Under the pieces are notes generated by a model, which saw nothing but the letters and a program-made list of their open reading frames with translations, did no database searches and was not told where the DNA came from. From positions 132,035 to 196,034 of the forward strand of contig NZ_JNYV01000011.1 of NCBI RefSeq assembly GCF_000717275.1: a stretch of 64,000 bases of DNA, in the 5' to 3' direction. The stretch is from Kitasatospora arboriphila. Its GTDB lineage: Bacteria; Actinomycetota; Actinomycetes; Mycobacteriales; Mycobacteriaceae. A program made the position numbers and the translations under genes. Shown piece after piece: positions 14,470 through 23,285 of this stretch (positions are counted from its first letter, which is position 1; every line of letters starts with the position of its first letter).

Positions 14470-16268
14470 TGTTGAACTCTGGGCGGTCCGATCGGCTCAC
14501 GATCGACACCGGCTCGCGGCTCCCGGTGTTCTTCGTGCCGCCCGCAGAGCCGGTGCGCAGCAAGCAGATCCGAGTCGATGCCGACACCACACCGAAAACG
14601 TTGGTCATCCGCACCATCTTCGGGGCCGGGAAGTACACACTGCCGGGCATGATCCTGATGGTCGGGCACTTCGTCGGTGAAGCGCTGGTGCCGGTGGTCA
14701 TGGGATTGGCGATCGACCGCGCGGTGTCCACCGGCGATGTCGGGTCACTCATCGCCTGGGTTGTCGCACTGGCCGCTGTATTCCTCCTGCTGTCGCACAC
14801 CTGGCGGTTCGGTGAGCGTCTGACGATGTACGCGCACGGTCTGGTGGAGCACCAGTTCCGGATGCGGGTCACCGATCGTCTGCTCGACCCTCGGGGGATG
14901 GCCGGCCCGGCACGACTGCCGGGCGTCTCCCTCAACATCGCCACCTCCGACGTGATGCGATTGTCGAGCGCTGTGTTCATCGCCGTCTTCCCCATCGGGG
15001 AGCTCGCCGCGGTCATCGTGGCGGGCGCCGTCCTGCTGTTCATCTCCTGGCCGCTCGGACTGGCGATCCTTCTCGGGGCGCCGACCCTCCTGTGGATTCT
15101 CGACCTGGCGGGTGGACCGCTGCGGGCGCGGACCGAGCACGAACAAGAACTCGCCGGCGACGCAGCGGGCACGGCCGCAGATCTGGTCGCCGGATTGCGG
15201 ATCGTCAAGGGACTTGGTGCCGAACCCGAGGCCGGCCGGCGGTACCGGATGGCCAGCAGTCGTGCGCGCGTCGGTGCGATCCGCGCTGCCGGATCGCAGG
15301 GCACTTACATCGGCGTGATGCAGATGGTCTCCGCCTTGTTTGTTGTGGGAGTGGGAATCGCGGCAGGTCTGATGGCAGTCGAAGGACAGATCAGCTTCGG
15401 GGAATTGATCACGGTAGTCGGACTCACCCAATTCGTGATGGGGCCACTGAACGCACTGGGTACCAACTTCGGCGCCCTCTGGAACAGTGCGGTTCCCTGC
15501 GCGAAACGTGTGCTGTCGGTGTTGCAGGCCGAATCGGCGATCGAGTCCGGGTCCGTCCGGAACGCCGAAGGTCCGTTGTCCTTCGACGATATGACGGCCG
15601 GGCCGGTCGCCGGATTGACCCTCGAACTGCCCCCGGCGGGACTGGTCGCGATTGTCTGCGCCCCTGAGGAAACCGAAGCACTCGTCGCCGTTCTCGCACG
15701 CAAGAAGGCACCCGAGTCCGGCGTCGTGAGGCTGGGTGATGTCGACCTGTTCGACCTCGGCCACGACGTCGTACATCAGCTGGTGCGAGCAGTGCCGCAC
15801 TCTGCGGATCTCTTCGAGGGTTCGGTGCTCGAGAACATCGAGGCCGGTGTGGACGACGATGCCGCTGATCGTGATTCCCGCGTCACCCGCGCGATCTTCG
15901 CGGCCGCCTGCGACGACGTCGTCGAGGTGTTGCCCGCGGGCCTCGACACCCCGGTGGGCGAGGCCGGCCGCATGCTCTCGGGCGGGCAGCGCCAACGTGT
16001 GGGTCTGGCCCGCGCGTTGGCCGCGGAGTCGAAGGTACTGATCCTCAACGACCCCACCACAGCAGTGGATTCGGTCACCGAGGCCACCGTCGCGCGGCGG
16101 CTCCACCTCACCCGTGAGGGTCTGAGCACGGTGGTGTTCACCAACTCGCCGGCGTTCCTCGAAGCGGCCGAACACGTGGTGATCATCTCCGGTGGGTCAC
16201 TGGTCTACCAGGGCGATCTGGCCGGCGCGGGCCTGCTGCCCGCCGGATCCACCGGGGCCGGCCGATGA
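14469..16268 (+). CDS. ABC exporter half-transporter A, degenerate ATP site
   Basis: A 599-aa fused membrane/ATPase subunit: six membrane helices (residues about 50-310) then a nucleotide-binding domain. The signature LSGGQRQRVGLARAL is intact (about residue 503). The expected Walker A is VAIVCAPEETEALVAVL without GKS/T (about residue 392), Walker B reads LILNDPTT instead of LILDEAT, and the H-loop His is Asn (VFTNSP). Together with its partner it would form one composite active ATP site. GTG 14469 follows an IdeR-like box. By position it is likely the exporter of the siderophore made downstream; an import role (as for IrtAB) is the alternative, but no SIP domain is fused here. Confidence 0.85.
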   Translation: MLNSGRSDRLTIDTGSRLPVFFVPPAEPVRSKQIRVDADTTPKTLVIRTIFGAGKYTLPGMILMVGHFVGEALVPVVMGLAIDRAVSTGDVGSLIAWVVALAAVFLLLSHTWRFGERLTMYAHGLVEHQFRMRVTDRLLDPRGMAGPARLPGVSLNIATSDVMRLSSAVFIAVFPIGELAAVIVAGAVLLFISWPLGLAILLGAPTLLWILDLAGGPLRARTEHEQELAGDAAGTAADLVAGLRIVKGLGAEPEAGRRYRMASSRARVGAIRAAGSQGTYIGVMQMVSALFVVGVGIAAGLMAVEGQISFGELITVVGLTQFVMGPLNALGTNFGALWNSAVPCAKRVLSVLQAESAIESGSVRNAEGPLSFDDMTAGPVAGLTLELPPAGLVAIVCAPEETEALVAVLARKKAPESGVVRLGDVDLFDLGHDVVHQLVRAVPHSADLFEGSVLENIEAGVDDDAADRDSRVTRAIFAAACDDVVEVLPAGLDTPVGEAGRMLSGGQRQRVGLARALAAESKVLILNDPTTAVDSVTEATVARRLHLTREGLSTVVFTNSPAFLEAAEHVVIISGGSLVYQGDLAGAGLLPAGSTGAGR

Positions 16269-18079
16269 GCGCCAAAACCGGGGATGCCACACCAGAAGTC
16301 TCGACGGAGAAACTCGCGATTGCGAACTTTCGCACCACGATGGGCTACCTGGGCGTCGAGGTGCGTAAACAGATCTGGCCCCTCGTGCTGCTCGCCGGAA
16401 TCATGACGGCTGCAGCAGCACTGGGGCTCGTCACGCCGAGAGCCCTCGGGGAGATCGTCGACATCGCCGACGAAGGTGGCGCCACCGGCGAGATTTGGCG
16501 CCTGGCCGGGGTCATGGCCGCTTCGGCGGTGGGTGCCGCGGTGCTCGCCGGACTCGGAGTCCGTTTGTCCGCGAGGATCTTCGAGACGATTCTGGCGCAT
16601 CTGCGAGAGACCATGCTGGCCGCCTCGCTACGGCTGCCGCTTGCGCGCGTGGAGGCCGCCGGCAGTGGTGACCTGGTGTCGAGGGCCACCGACGATGTCA
16701 GCACCGTGAGCCAGGCCATCGGATCGGTGGTACCCGCCCTTCTCACTGCCACTTTCACCATCGCCGTGACGTTCGTCGGCCTGGCGGTGCTGGATTGGCG
16801 TTTCCTGCTGGTTCTCGTGGTGGTCATGCCGGTCTATGTGAACGGTGTGCGGATGTTCCTGAAGAAGGCACCCGCGATGTTTGCCGCGGAACGGGCTGCC
16901 ACCGCCGAGCGGGCCCATCACGTACTCGGCTCGATCCGCGGGTTGGACACCGTGCACGCATTCGAGTTGTCGCAGTCGCTGAACGGCCGGATCGAGCGTC
17001 ATTCCTGGTCGGTGGTCCGCTGGTTCATGCGTGCGATCGTGCTGCAGAACCGACTCGGCGCCCGCATCAACCTGGGCGAGTTCGTCGGCATGACAACCAT
17101 TTTGATCATCGGGTTCGTGCTGGTCGGGTCGGACTCGCTCACCGTCGGCGCAGTGACCGCAGCCATGCTCTATTTCCTGTTGTTGTTCGACCCCATCGGA
17201 CGGGTCATGTTGCTGGTGAACGACCTGCAGTCCGGCGCAGCCGCTCTCGGTCGCATCGTGGGCGTGATCGAGGAGGCGGACCGCGCGGCGACCACCTCGA
17301 CGGCCGTCGACACCAAGCCGGCCCGGCCTGCGCCGGGGGCGCCACTGGTCGAGATCCGCAACGTCAGCTATTCGTATTCGCCGGAGCACGAGGTGCTGCA
17401 CGACATCTCGCTGTCGATCGCGGCGGGAGAACACATCGCCGTGGTGGGATCATCGGGCGCCGGGAAGACAACACTGGCCACCATCGTCGCCGGTATCCAC
17501 ATGCCGTCCGAGGGACGTGTGCTGTTGGGTGGCAGGGACATCACGTCCATCGACCGCACCGAACTGGCGCGTTCGACTGCGCTGGTCACCCAGGAGGTGC
17601 ACGTCTTCAGCGGAACGCTGGCATCGGACCTTCGAATCGCCGCGCCGGACGCCGACGATGATCAGCTCTGGGCCGCACTGGATCTCGTCGATGCGGGTCC
17701 GTGGGTACGTGCGCTGCCCGATGGCATCGAGACGGTTGTCGGCGAGCAAGGGCACCACCTCACACCGATGCAGTCGCAACAACTGGCCCTGGCCCGGATC
17801 GTTCTGCTCGACCCCGAGATGGCGATACTCGACGAGGCGACCGCCGACGCCGGCAGCGCAGGTGCGGGTGTCCTCGAGGCCTCGGCGGAAGCGGCCCTGC
17901 GTGGACGCTCGGCACTCATTGTGGCGCATCGCCTGAGCCAGGCGGCTCGCGCCGACCGCATCGTCTTCATGGAACGCGGACGGATCGTCGAAGTGGGCAC
18001 ACACGCCGAACTCGTCTCGCTCGGAGGCCGTTACGGCAACCTCTGGAGGGCTTGGTCTCGGGGCCGCACGCAGAGCTGA
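16265..18079 (+). CDS. ABC exporter half-transporter B, catalytic ATP site
   Basis: A 604-aa half-transporter, its ATG overlapping the stop of subunit A (ATGA). Six membrane helices are followed by an ATPase domain with canonical Walker A VVGSSGAGKTTLA (about residue 395), Walker B MAILDEAT (about 519) and H-loop VAHRLSQA (about 554). The signature is degenerate, LTPMQSQQLALAR instead of LSGGQ (about 500). The defects are complementary to subunit A, so the pair must work as a heterodimer with one hydrolytic site made from B Walker motifs and the A signature. Likely siderophore export. Confidence 0.88.
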   Translation: MSAKTGDATPEVSTEKLAIANFRTTMGYLGVEVRKQIWPLVLLAGIMTAAAALGLVTPRALGEIVDIADEGGATGEIWRLAGVMAASAVGAAVLAGLGVRLSARIFETILAHLRETMLAASLRLPLARVEAAGSGDLVSRATDDVSTVSQAIGSVVPALLTATFTIAVTFVGLAVLDWRFLLVLVVVMPVYVNGVRMFLKKAPAMFAAERAATAERAHHVLGSIRGLDTVHAFELSQSLNGRIERHSWSVVRWFMRAIVLQNRLGARINLGEFVGMTTILIIGFVLVGSDSLTVGAVTAAMLYFLLLFDPIGRVMLLVNDLQSGAAALGRIVGVIEEADRAATTSTAVDTKPARPAPGAPLVEIRNVSYSYSPEHEVLHDISLSIAAGEHIAVVGSSGAGKTTLATIVAGIHMPSEGRVLLGGRDITSIDRTELARSTALVTQEVHVFSGTLASDLRIAAPDADDDQLWAALDLVDAGPWVRALPDGIETVVGEQGHHLTPMQSQQLALARIVLLDPEMAILDEATADAGSAGAGVLEASAEAALRGRSALIVAHRLSQAARADRIVFMERGRIVEVGTHAELVSLGGRYGNLWRAWSRGRTQS

Positions 18080-18124
18080 GCTTGGCCCACCTCACATTTT
18101 CGCACGCTTCCATAACTCGCCAGA

Positions 18125-18143
18125 TAAGTATAGGCTTAGTTGC
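18125..18143 (+). promoter_or_regulatory. IdeR-like iron box (aryl-cap genes)
   Basis: TAAGTATAGGCTTAGTTGC carries the core TAGGCT and weak symmetrical flanks (about 11 of 19 consensus positions). It lies about 125 bp before the carrier-protein gene and could control the carrier, dehydratase and ligase operon. Confidence 0.55.
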
Positions 18144-18267
18144 AAGCGCGGCGGTACGATGTGTCGCCCCATCGTCGGAGTCGATTGCGACTTCTCGCGC
18201 CTGACATGGCGGCAATGCCGTTGTCCCGGTGGCGTTTCGCCCCGACATCGCGAGTGAGGAGCTGCAG

Positions 18268-18573
18268 TTGAGTCAGCAAGATGTGTCCACGAGTTTGTCG
18301 GAGGAGCAGATCGTTGCCGACATCGCGGGAGCTCTCGGCATGGCTCCCGCCGAGGTCACGCACGACCTGGATCTCCTTGACGCCGGTCTTGATTCGATCC
18401 GGCTGATGTCGTTGGTGGAGAAGTGGCGCAGCGCGGGCTCGGCCCACGTCGACTTTCCCGTGCTCGCCTCCGATCCGGTGGTCGGCACGTGGATCGAGGT
18501 CCTGCTGTCGGGTCTCGTGTCGGCGGAAGCCGAGACGAGTGCTGACGACGCCGGCCAGGGCGTTGTCTCATGA
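18268..18573 (+). CDS. aryl carrier protein
   Basis: A 101-aa free-standing carrier protein resembling the ArCP domain of EntB/DhbB without the isochorismatase part. The phosphopantetheine site is DAGLDSIRLMSLVEKWR, Ser in LDS at about residue 43. TTG 18268 is preferred: GAGGAG lies six bases upstream and the fold begins just after it; GTG 18229 would give a longer form. Its stop overlaps the dehydratase start (ATGA). It would be loaded with an aryl acid by the ligase at 19451 and feed the first condensation domain of the large NRPS. Confidence 0.87.
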   Translation: MSQQDVSTSLSEEQIVADIAGALGMAPAEVTHDLDLLDAGLDSIRLMSLVEKWRSAGSAHVDFPVLASDPVVGTWIEVLLSGLVSAEAETSADDAGQGVVS

Positions 18574-19454
18574 AGATGTGCATGGCAACGGTGTCTCTCG
18601 GCGGCGGCCTGGAGGAGAAGATCGATGCGATTGCCGCTGCCGGGTTCAACGGTATCGAGTTGTTGGATGCCGACCTTCGGGAGTCGGCGATGTCCCCGGG
18701 CGAATGTGCTCGCCGCTGTGCGGACCTCGGATTGTCCATCGACCTGTATCAGCCGTTCCGGCGAGCCGAAGGCGTGTCGCACGACGAGTTCGGTGCTGTG
18801 CAAGCTCGTTTTCGACGGGAGCTGGAGGTGATGCGGGAGATCGGTGCCGACTCCATACTCGTGGTCTCCAACACCGATGATGACGCCGACAGCAGCCGTG
18901 ACCTGTCGGTGGCACAGCTGGCGGCGCTGGGCGACGTGGCCGCCGAGCACGGCGTGACGGTGATGTTCGAAGCTCTGGCATGGGGTACCCACATCAGCCG
19001 GGTCGCAGATGCCTGGGAAGTGCTGCAGCGCGCCGATCATCCGAACCTGACCCTGGTGGTCGACACGTTCCACCTGATCGCCCGGGGTGAGGACATCGGC
19101 ATGTTGTCCGAACTCCCAGCCGGCTCGGTGGGATTTCTCCAACTGGCCGATGCGCCTTTGCTTTCCATGGACCTCATGCAATGGAGCCGTGGGCATCGCT
19201 GTTTCCCCGGTGAGGGGCAGATGGATCTCCTCGCCCCGATCGGCACCGTCCTGGCATCGGGGTATGACGGGCCCCTCTCGCTCGAGATCTTCAATCCTGG
19301 CTATCGCGAACGCGATCCGCACGAGGTGGCCAGGGCCGGGGCAGTAGCGCTCGGCGAGTTCATCGATGAGCTGGGAACACAGGCGAACACCCCGTCCTCC
19401 ACCTGGACAGACGATGGTGTGCAACGTCTTTCGGCGCAGGTGGGTTCGCTGTGA
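18570..19454 (+). CDS. 3-dehydroshikimate dehydratase (QuiC1/AsbF type), gives 3,4-dihydroxybenzoate
   Basis: A 294-aa TIM-barrel protein of the sugar phosphate isomerase/epimerase superfamily. It closely follows bacterial 3-dehydroshikimate dehydratases: IATVSL-like MATVSLGGGLEEK, FNGIELLDADL, FEALAWGTH, VVDTFH, QLADAPLLSMD, CFPGEGQ, PLSLEIFN. Four expected metal ligands are present: Glu134, Asp165, Gln191 and Glu239. The reaction turns 3-dehydroshikimate into protocatechuate. No 2,3-dihydroxybenzoate genes (isochorismate synthase, isochorismatase, EntA) occur in the window. It is coupled to the carrier gene upstream and the aryl-AMP ligase downstream by 4-bp overlaps. A sugar isomerase is an unlikely alternative. 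Confidence 0.85.
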   Translation: MKMCMATVSLGGGLEEKIDAIAAAGFNGIELLDADLRESAMSPGECARRCADLGLSIDLYQPFRRAEGVSHDEFGAVQARFRRELEVMREIGADSILVVSNTDDDADSSRDLSVAQLAALGDVAAEHGVTVMFEALAWGTHISRVADAWEVLQRADHPNLTLVVDTFHLIARGEDIGMLSELPAGSVGFLQLADAPLLSMDLMQWSRGHRCFPGEGQMDLLAPIGTVLASGYDGPLSLEIFNPGYRERDPHEVARAGAVALGEFIDELGTQANTPSSTWTDDGVQRLSAQVGSL

Positions 19455-21076
19455 GCGGGTTGCGACCGTTGGAACTGGACGGGGTCGTGCCATATCCTGC
19501 CGACTTTGCCGCCCGGTACCGCGACGAGGGTTACTGGACCGATCAGACGCTGTCCGAGATGTTGTTCGAGACGATCGAACGGTCGCCCGATCAGATCGCG
19601 GTCATCGCCGGAGACACCCGGATGACCTATCGCGAGCTCGGGGAGCGGACGCTGGCGTTCGCGGCGGGTTTCGAAGCTCTCGGTGTCGGCCGTGGCGACC
19701 GTGTGGTGGTGCACCTGCCGAACGTGCCCGACTACCTGCCGATCCTGTTCTCTCTGTTCGAGCTGGGGGCGGTTCCCGTCCTTGCCCTTGCCGCGCTGCG
19801 CAGGCATGAGATCGAGTACTTCGTAGGGTTCACCGAGGCGGTCGCCTATGTCACCGTCGAATCCCACGCCGGCAACGACTTCGGGTCACTGGCGAGAGAG
19901 CTGAGACAGTCGTCGGCGGGCCGGCTCCACACCGTCGTCTTGTCCGAGGACGGCGCGGGTGATGATGTGGAGCAATTGCTTTCGCGCGGACTGTCGGTGC
20001 ACCGACGCAGGTCCCTGCCGTCGGACGTCGCCTTCTTGCAATTGTCGGGCGGTACCACCGGTCAGCCCAAGGTGATTCCCCACACCCACGAGGACTACCT
20101 GGCCTCCGTCCGGGCCAGTGCGGACATCGGCGGGATCACCGATGGCACCGTCCAACTGGTGGTCCTGCCGATGTGCCACAGCTTTGCGATGCGCTCGCCG
20201 GGGTTCCTCGGGGTGCTCTACAAAGGCGGCACCGTGGTGCCCGCCCCGAACGGAAGTCCCGACGTCACGTTCCCTCTGATCGAGCAGCACGGCGTGACCG
20301 ACGTGTCGGTGGTCCCACCGCTCGCGCTCGTGTGGCTCAATTCGTCGCTCAAACGCCGGTATGACCTGCGCACTCTGAAGGTCCTACGGGTGGGTGGGGC
20401 CAAGTTCAGTGCAGAGGCCGCCCGCCGGGTGCGTTCGGAGCTCGGTGCGACCGTGCAGCAGAGCTTCGGGATGGCCGAAGGGCTCACCACCTTCACCGGG
20501 CTCGACGAGGACGAAGAGACGATCACCACCCGGCAAGGCCGCCCGACGCTGGAGGCCGATGAGGTGCTGGTGGTGGACGACGAGGGACATGAGGTGCCCC
20601 TCGGCACCTCCGGCCATCTGCTGACGCGCGGACCGTCGACCATCCGCGGTTACTACCGCGCGCCCGAGCACAACGCCGCCAACTTCACCGCCGACGGGTT
20701 CTATCGAACGGGCGATATAGTCCGCGCGGACGAGCGCGGCTACCTCACGGTGGTGGGGCGGTCCAAGGACCAGATCAACCGGGGCGGAGAGAAGATCGCA
20801 CCTGAAGAGGTCGAAAACGTCCTCCTGACATCGGAATCGGTTCACGATGTGTCGGTGGTCGGAGTGCCCGACGAGCTGCTGGGGGAGCGCACCAAAGCGT
20901 TTGTCATCCCACGGGAGGGAAGTGACAGGTCGACGCTGTCGCTCCCGGCCATCAGGAGATTCCTCACCGACAAAGGTCTTGCCGCGTACAAGATCCCGGA
21001 CGTCGTGGAACTGGTCGACGAGTTCGAACGTACCGCGGTGGGCAAGGTCAGCAAACGCCACCAACGCGCACGCTGA
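19451..21076 (+). CDS. aryl-AMP ligase (EntE/DhbE family), predicted 3,4-dihydroxybenzoate-specific
   Basis: A 541-aa stand-alone adenylating enzyme. Core motifs are LQLSGGTTGQPKVIPHTH (A3), SFGMAEG (A5), FYRTGDIV (A7), GRSKDQINRGGEKI (A8) and VGKVSKR (A10 Lys). It should activate an aryl acid and load the adjacent carrier protein. In 2,3-dihydroxybenzoate ligases the pocket strand reads HNYxxSSPG; here it is HSFAMRSPG (about residues 243-251). The Asn that faces the 2-hydroxyl is changed to Ser and Tyr to Phe, consistent with a substrate lacking a 2-hydroxyl such as protocatechuate (inference). GTG 19451 overlaps the dehydratase stop. Confidence 0.88.
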   Translation: MSGLRPLELDGVVPYPADFAARYRDEGYWTDQTLSEMLFETIERSPDQIAVIAGDTRMTYRELGERTLAFAAGFEALGVGRGDRVVVHLPNVPDYLPILFSLFELGAVPVLALAALRRHEIEYFVGFTEAVAYVTVESHAGNDFGSLARELRQSSAGRLHTVVLSEDGAGDDVEQLLSRGLSVHRRRSLPSDVAFLQLSGGTTGQPKVIPHTHEDYLASVRASADIGGITDGTVQLVVLPMCHSFAMRSPGFLGVLYKGGTVVPAPNGSPDVTFPLIEQHGVTDVSVVPPLALVWLNSSLKRRYDLRTLKVLRVGGAKFSAEAARRVRSELGATVQQSFGMAEGLTTFTGLDEDEETITTRQGRPTLEADEVLVVDDEGHEVPLGTSGHLLTRGPSTIRGYYRAPEHNAANFTADGFYRTGDIVRADERGYLTVVGRSKDQINRGGEKIAPEEVENVLLTSESVHDVSVVGVPDELLGERTKAFVIPREGSDRSTLSLPAIRRFLTDKGLAAYKIPDVVELVDEFERTAVGKVSKRHQRAR

Positions 21077-21089
21077 CTTCACCTTCTAC

Positions 21090-21108
21090 TTAAGTTAGCC
21101 TATACTTA
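21090..21108 (+). promoter_or_regulatory. IdeR-like iron box (hydroxylase/MbtH/panD/NRPS transcript)
   Basis: TTAAGTTAGCCTATACTTA matches about 15 of 19 positions of the IdeR consensus, the best box in the window. It lies 83 bp before the ornithine monooxygenase gene and may drive the run of genes through the large NRPS. Confidence 0.8.
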
Positions 21109-21190
21109 CCAGAGTGAGATGTGAGGTCGTGTTCCCAATGATCGTTCGAGTTGTCGGTTCCGCTGGGAGCCCGGCAGGAGGAGTCGCTTC

Positions 21191-22537
21191 ATGACCACCG
21201 ATGAGGAGAGTGCTCCGTTCGATGTGGTGGGCGTCGGTTTCGGACCGGCGAACCTCGCGCTGGCGATCGCGATCGAGGAGTACAACGACCGGGCCCGTCC
21301 GGCAGACCGCCTGACGGCGAAGTTCGTGGAGAAACAGCAGCGGTTCGGCTGGCACCGGGGCATGTTGATCCCCGGCACCACGATGCAGATCTCGTTCCTC
21401 AAAGACCTTGCCACCCAACGGGACGTCTGCAGTCCCTACTCATTCCTGAAGTACCTGTCCGAGCGTGGCAGGCTGACGGACTTCATCAACCAGCAGAGCT
21501 TCTTTCCCACCCGGCTCGAGTTCCACGACTACCTCGAATGGGCGGCCGCCAAGGTGACGCTGCCCATCGCCTACGGGACCGAGGTCAGCTCGGTGAACTG
21601 GACCGGCGACGTGTTCGAGGTCCAGGTGCCGGGTTCGGTTCCGGTGCGCGGGCACAACGTGGTCCTCGCCGGCGGCCTGCGTTCCAAGGTGCCCGCGGGT
21701 GTCACGCAGAGCGCGCGTGTGTTCCACAACCACCGCTTGCTCGAGCACCTCCGGGAACTGCCGCGCATGCGCCACCAGAGACTGATCGTGGTGGGTGCCG
21801 GACAGAGTGCTGCAGAGGTGGCCGCTTATCTGCACGAGACGTATCCGGAATCCGAGATCCATGCGGTCTTCGGTAAATACGGGTACACGCCTGCCGACGA
21901 CAGTCCCTACGCCAACCGGATCTTCGATCCGGACGCTGTTGTCGACTTCCATCAGTCGTCCGACGAACTCCGCGCGCAACTGCTCAGCTATCACCGTGGA
22001 ACCAACTATTCGGCAGTGGATCCACCGCTGATCGAGGAACTGTACCGCCGCGAGTACGGGGAGCGGGTGTCAGGGCGCCGGAGGTTGTTCGTACGCGGTG
22101 CGTCGGAGGTCAGCTCGCTGGTCGAGACGGATGACGGAGTAGCCGTGCAGATCCGGCATCGACCGTCGCAGGGCGTCGACGAGTTCAGCTGTGACGCAGT
22201 CATCTTCGCGACAGGTTTCGAACCGGTCAGTCTCGCCGAGCTGCTCGGCCCGCTGGCAGCGGCCTGCGATGTGGACGACAAGGGTCGCCCCGTCGTGGAC
22301 CGTCAATACCGGGTGACCACCAGCGGACGCATCAAGGGCGGGATCTACCTGCAAGGCAACACCGAGCACACCCACGGCCTCACGTCGACCCTGCTGTCGA
22401 ACCTGGCAGTGCGTTCGGGAGAGCTGGTGGACTCGATCGTCGCCTCGGTCAGGCGAACCGAGGCGGAGGCCACCGTCCACATCACTTCTGAATCGAGCGA
22501 GCAGAGAGAAGGCGACTTTGTCTACCAACCCCTTTGA
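21191..22537 (+). CDS. L-ornithine N5-monooxygenase (SidA/PvdA family)
   Basis: A 448-aa flavin monooxygenase. The FAD motif [14 protein letters not shown] is at about residues 15-28, [19 protein letters not shown] [15 protein letters not shown] near 65-80, the NADPH motif [14 protein letters not shown] near 202-215, and ATGFEPVSL near 343. Such enzymes make N5-hydroxyornithine for hydroxamate siderophores. The ATG at 21191 has an AGGAGG-type site at 21177-21182 (ggaggag). The formyltransferase at 45391 would act on its product, and the small NRPS has a formyl-hydroxyornithine code. Lysine is a possible but less likely substrate. Confidence 0.9.
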   Translation: MTTDEESAPFDVVGVGFGPANLALAIAIEEYNDRARPADRLTAKFVEKQQRFGWHRGMLIPGTTMQISFLKDLATQRDVCSPYSFLKYLSERGRLTDFINQQSFFPTRLEFHDYLEWAAAKVTLPIAYGTEVSSVNWTGDVFEVQVPGSVPVRGHNVVLAGGLRSKVPAGVTQSARVFHNHRLLEHLRELPRMRHQRLIVVGAGQSAAEVAAYLHETYPESEIHAVFGKYGYTPADDSPYANRIFDPDAVVDFHQSSDELRAQLLSYHRGTNYSAVDPPLIEELYRREYGERVSGRRRLFVRGASEVSSLVETDDGVAVQIRHRPSQGVDEFSCDAVIFATGFEPVSLAELLGPLAAACDVDDKGRPVVDRQYRVTTSGRIKGGIYLQGNTEHTHGLTSTLLSNLAVRSGELVDSIVASVRRTEAEATVHITSESSEQREGDFVYQPL

Positions 22538-22793
22538 TGATGACGAGGGCACATTCTATGTGCTCGTGAACGATGAAGAACAGTACTCACTGTGGCCGAC
22601 GTTCGCGGAGGTACCGCAGGGCTGGCGAATCGTCCACGGAGCGAACGGTCACGCCGGCCGGCAGGAATGCCTCGACTACGTCGACGAGCATTGGACGGAC
22701 ATGCGGCCGAAGAGCCTGCGTGACGCCATGGACGCGGACGCCACGAATTCGGATGCCACGGATTCGCGGGCACGCCACAGCGTTTCTCCCTGA
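22518..22793 (+). CDS. MbtH-like NRPS chaperone
   Basis: A 91-aa MbtH-family protein that binds and stabilises NRPS adenylation domains. The family signature is intact: [24 protein letters not shown], then [10 protein letters not shown] and [17 protein letters not shown] (given as separate segments). The start is TTG 22518, with AGAAGG upstream, and it overlaps the monooxygenase by 20 bases. The last 20 residues are a low-complexity Asp/Ala/Ser tail beyond the usual family length. Confidence 0.94.
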   Translation: MSTNPFDDDEGTFYVLVNDEEQYSLWPTFAEVPQGWRIVHGANGHAGRQECLDYVDEHWTDMRPKSLRDAMDADATNSDATDSRARHSVSP

Positions 22794-22830
22794 ACAACTC
22801 ACAGCATCTGACGAACCGAGGACACAAAAC

Positions 22831-23238
22831 ATGCTCCGCACTCTGGTGAACGGTAAGATCCACCGCGCCACAGTCACTCAGGCCGACCTGCATTACGTCG
22901 GCTCCATCACGGTCGACGAGACTTTGATGAAGGCCGCCGATCTCGTGGAAGGCGAAAAGGTTCAGGTCGTCGACGTCACGAACGGCGCGAGACTGGAGAC
23001 CTACGTGATCACCGGCGCCGCCGGTTCAGGGGTCATCTGCATCAACGGGGCAGCGGCTCATCTGGTGAACCCGGGTGACCTGGTGATCATCATGTCGTTC
23101 CTGCAACTCGACGAGGCCGAGGTCATCGTGCATGAACCCAAGGTCGTCCACGTCGACTCGGACAACGCGATCGTGGCGCTGGGAAATGATCCGGCGCAAC
23201 CGGTTCCGGGCGCGACCGATCAGTTGTCGAGCCGTTAG
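22831..23238 (+). CDS. panD: aspartate 1-decarboxylase (makes beta-alanine)
   Basis: A 135-aa PanD proenzyme. The self-cleavage site is Gly24-Ser25 in [10 protein letters not shown], which yields the pyruvoyl cofactor; [17 protein letters not shown] and [10 protein letters not shown] complete the family pattern. The reaction is L-aspartate to beta-alanine plus CO2. PanD normally sits with panC or panB for pantothenate synthesis; here it stands between MbtH and the NRPS gene, 47 bp before it. Two NRPS adenylation domains have beta-alanine-like pocket codes, so it probably supplies a siderophore building block. Confidence 0.93.
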   Translation: MLRTLVNGKIHRATVTQADLHYVGSITVDETLMKAADLVEGEKVQVVDVTNGARLETYVITGAAGSGVICINGAAAHLVNPGDLVIIMSFLQLDEAEVIVHEPKVVHVDSDNAIVALGNDPAQPVPGATDQLSSR

Positions 23239-23285
23239 ACACGATCGACGACCGTCTCGCATCGGCGAGCGCAAGGGAATGTGGT

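Noticed and set aside
18570..19454. Sugar phosphate isomerase/epimerase
   Set aside because: The fold is shared, but the detailed motifs and the metal ligands at 134, 165, 191 and 239 match 3-dehydroshikimate dehydratase, and the neighbours are an aryl carrier and an aryl ligase.
22831..23238. panD as a stray pantothenate gene
   Set aside because: No panB or panC is nearby, it lies tightly within the siderophore operon, and two adenylation codes look beta-alanine-specific.
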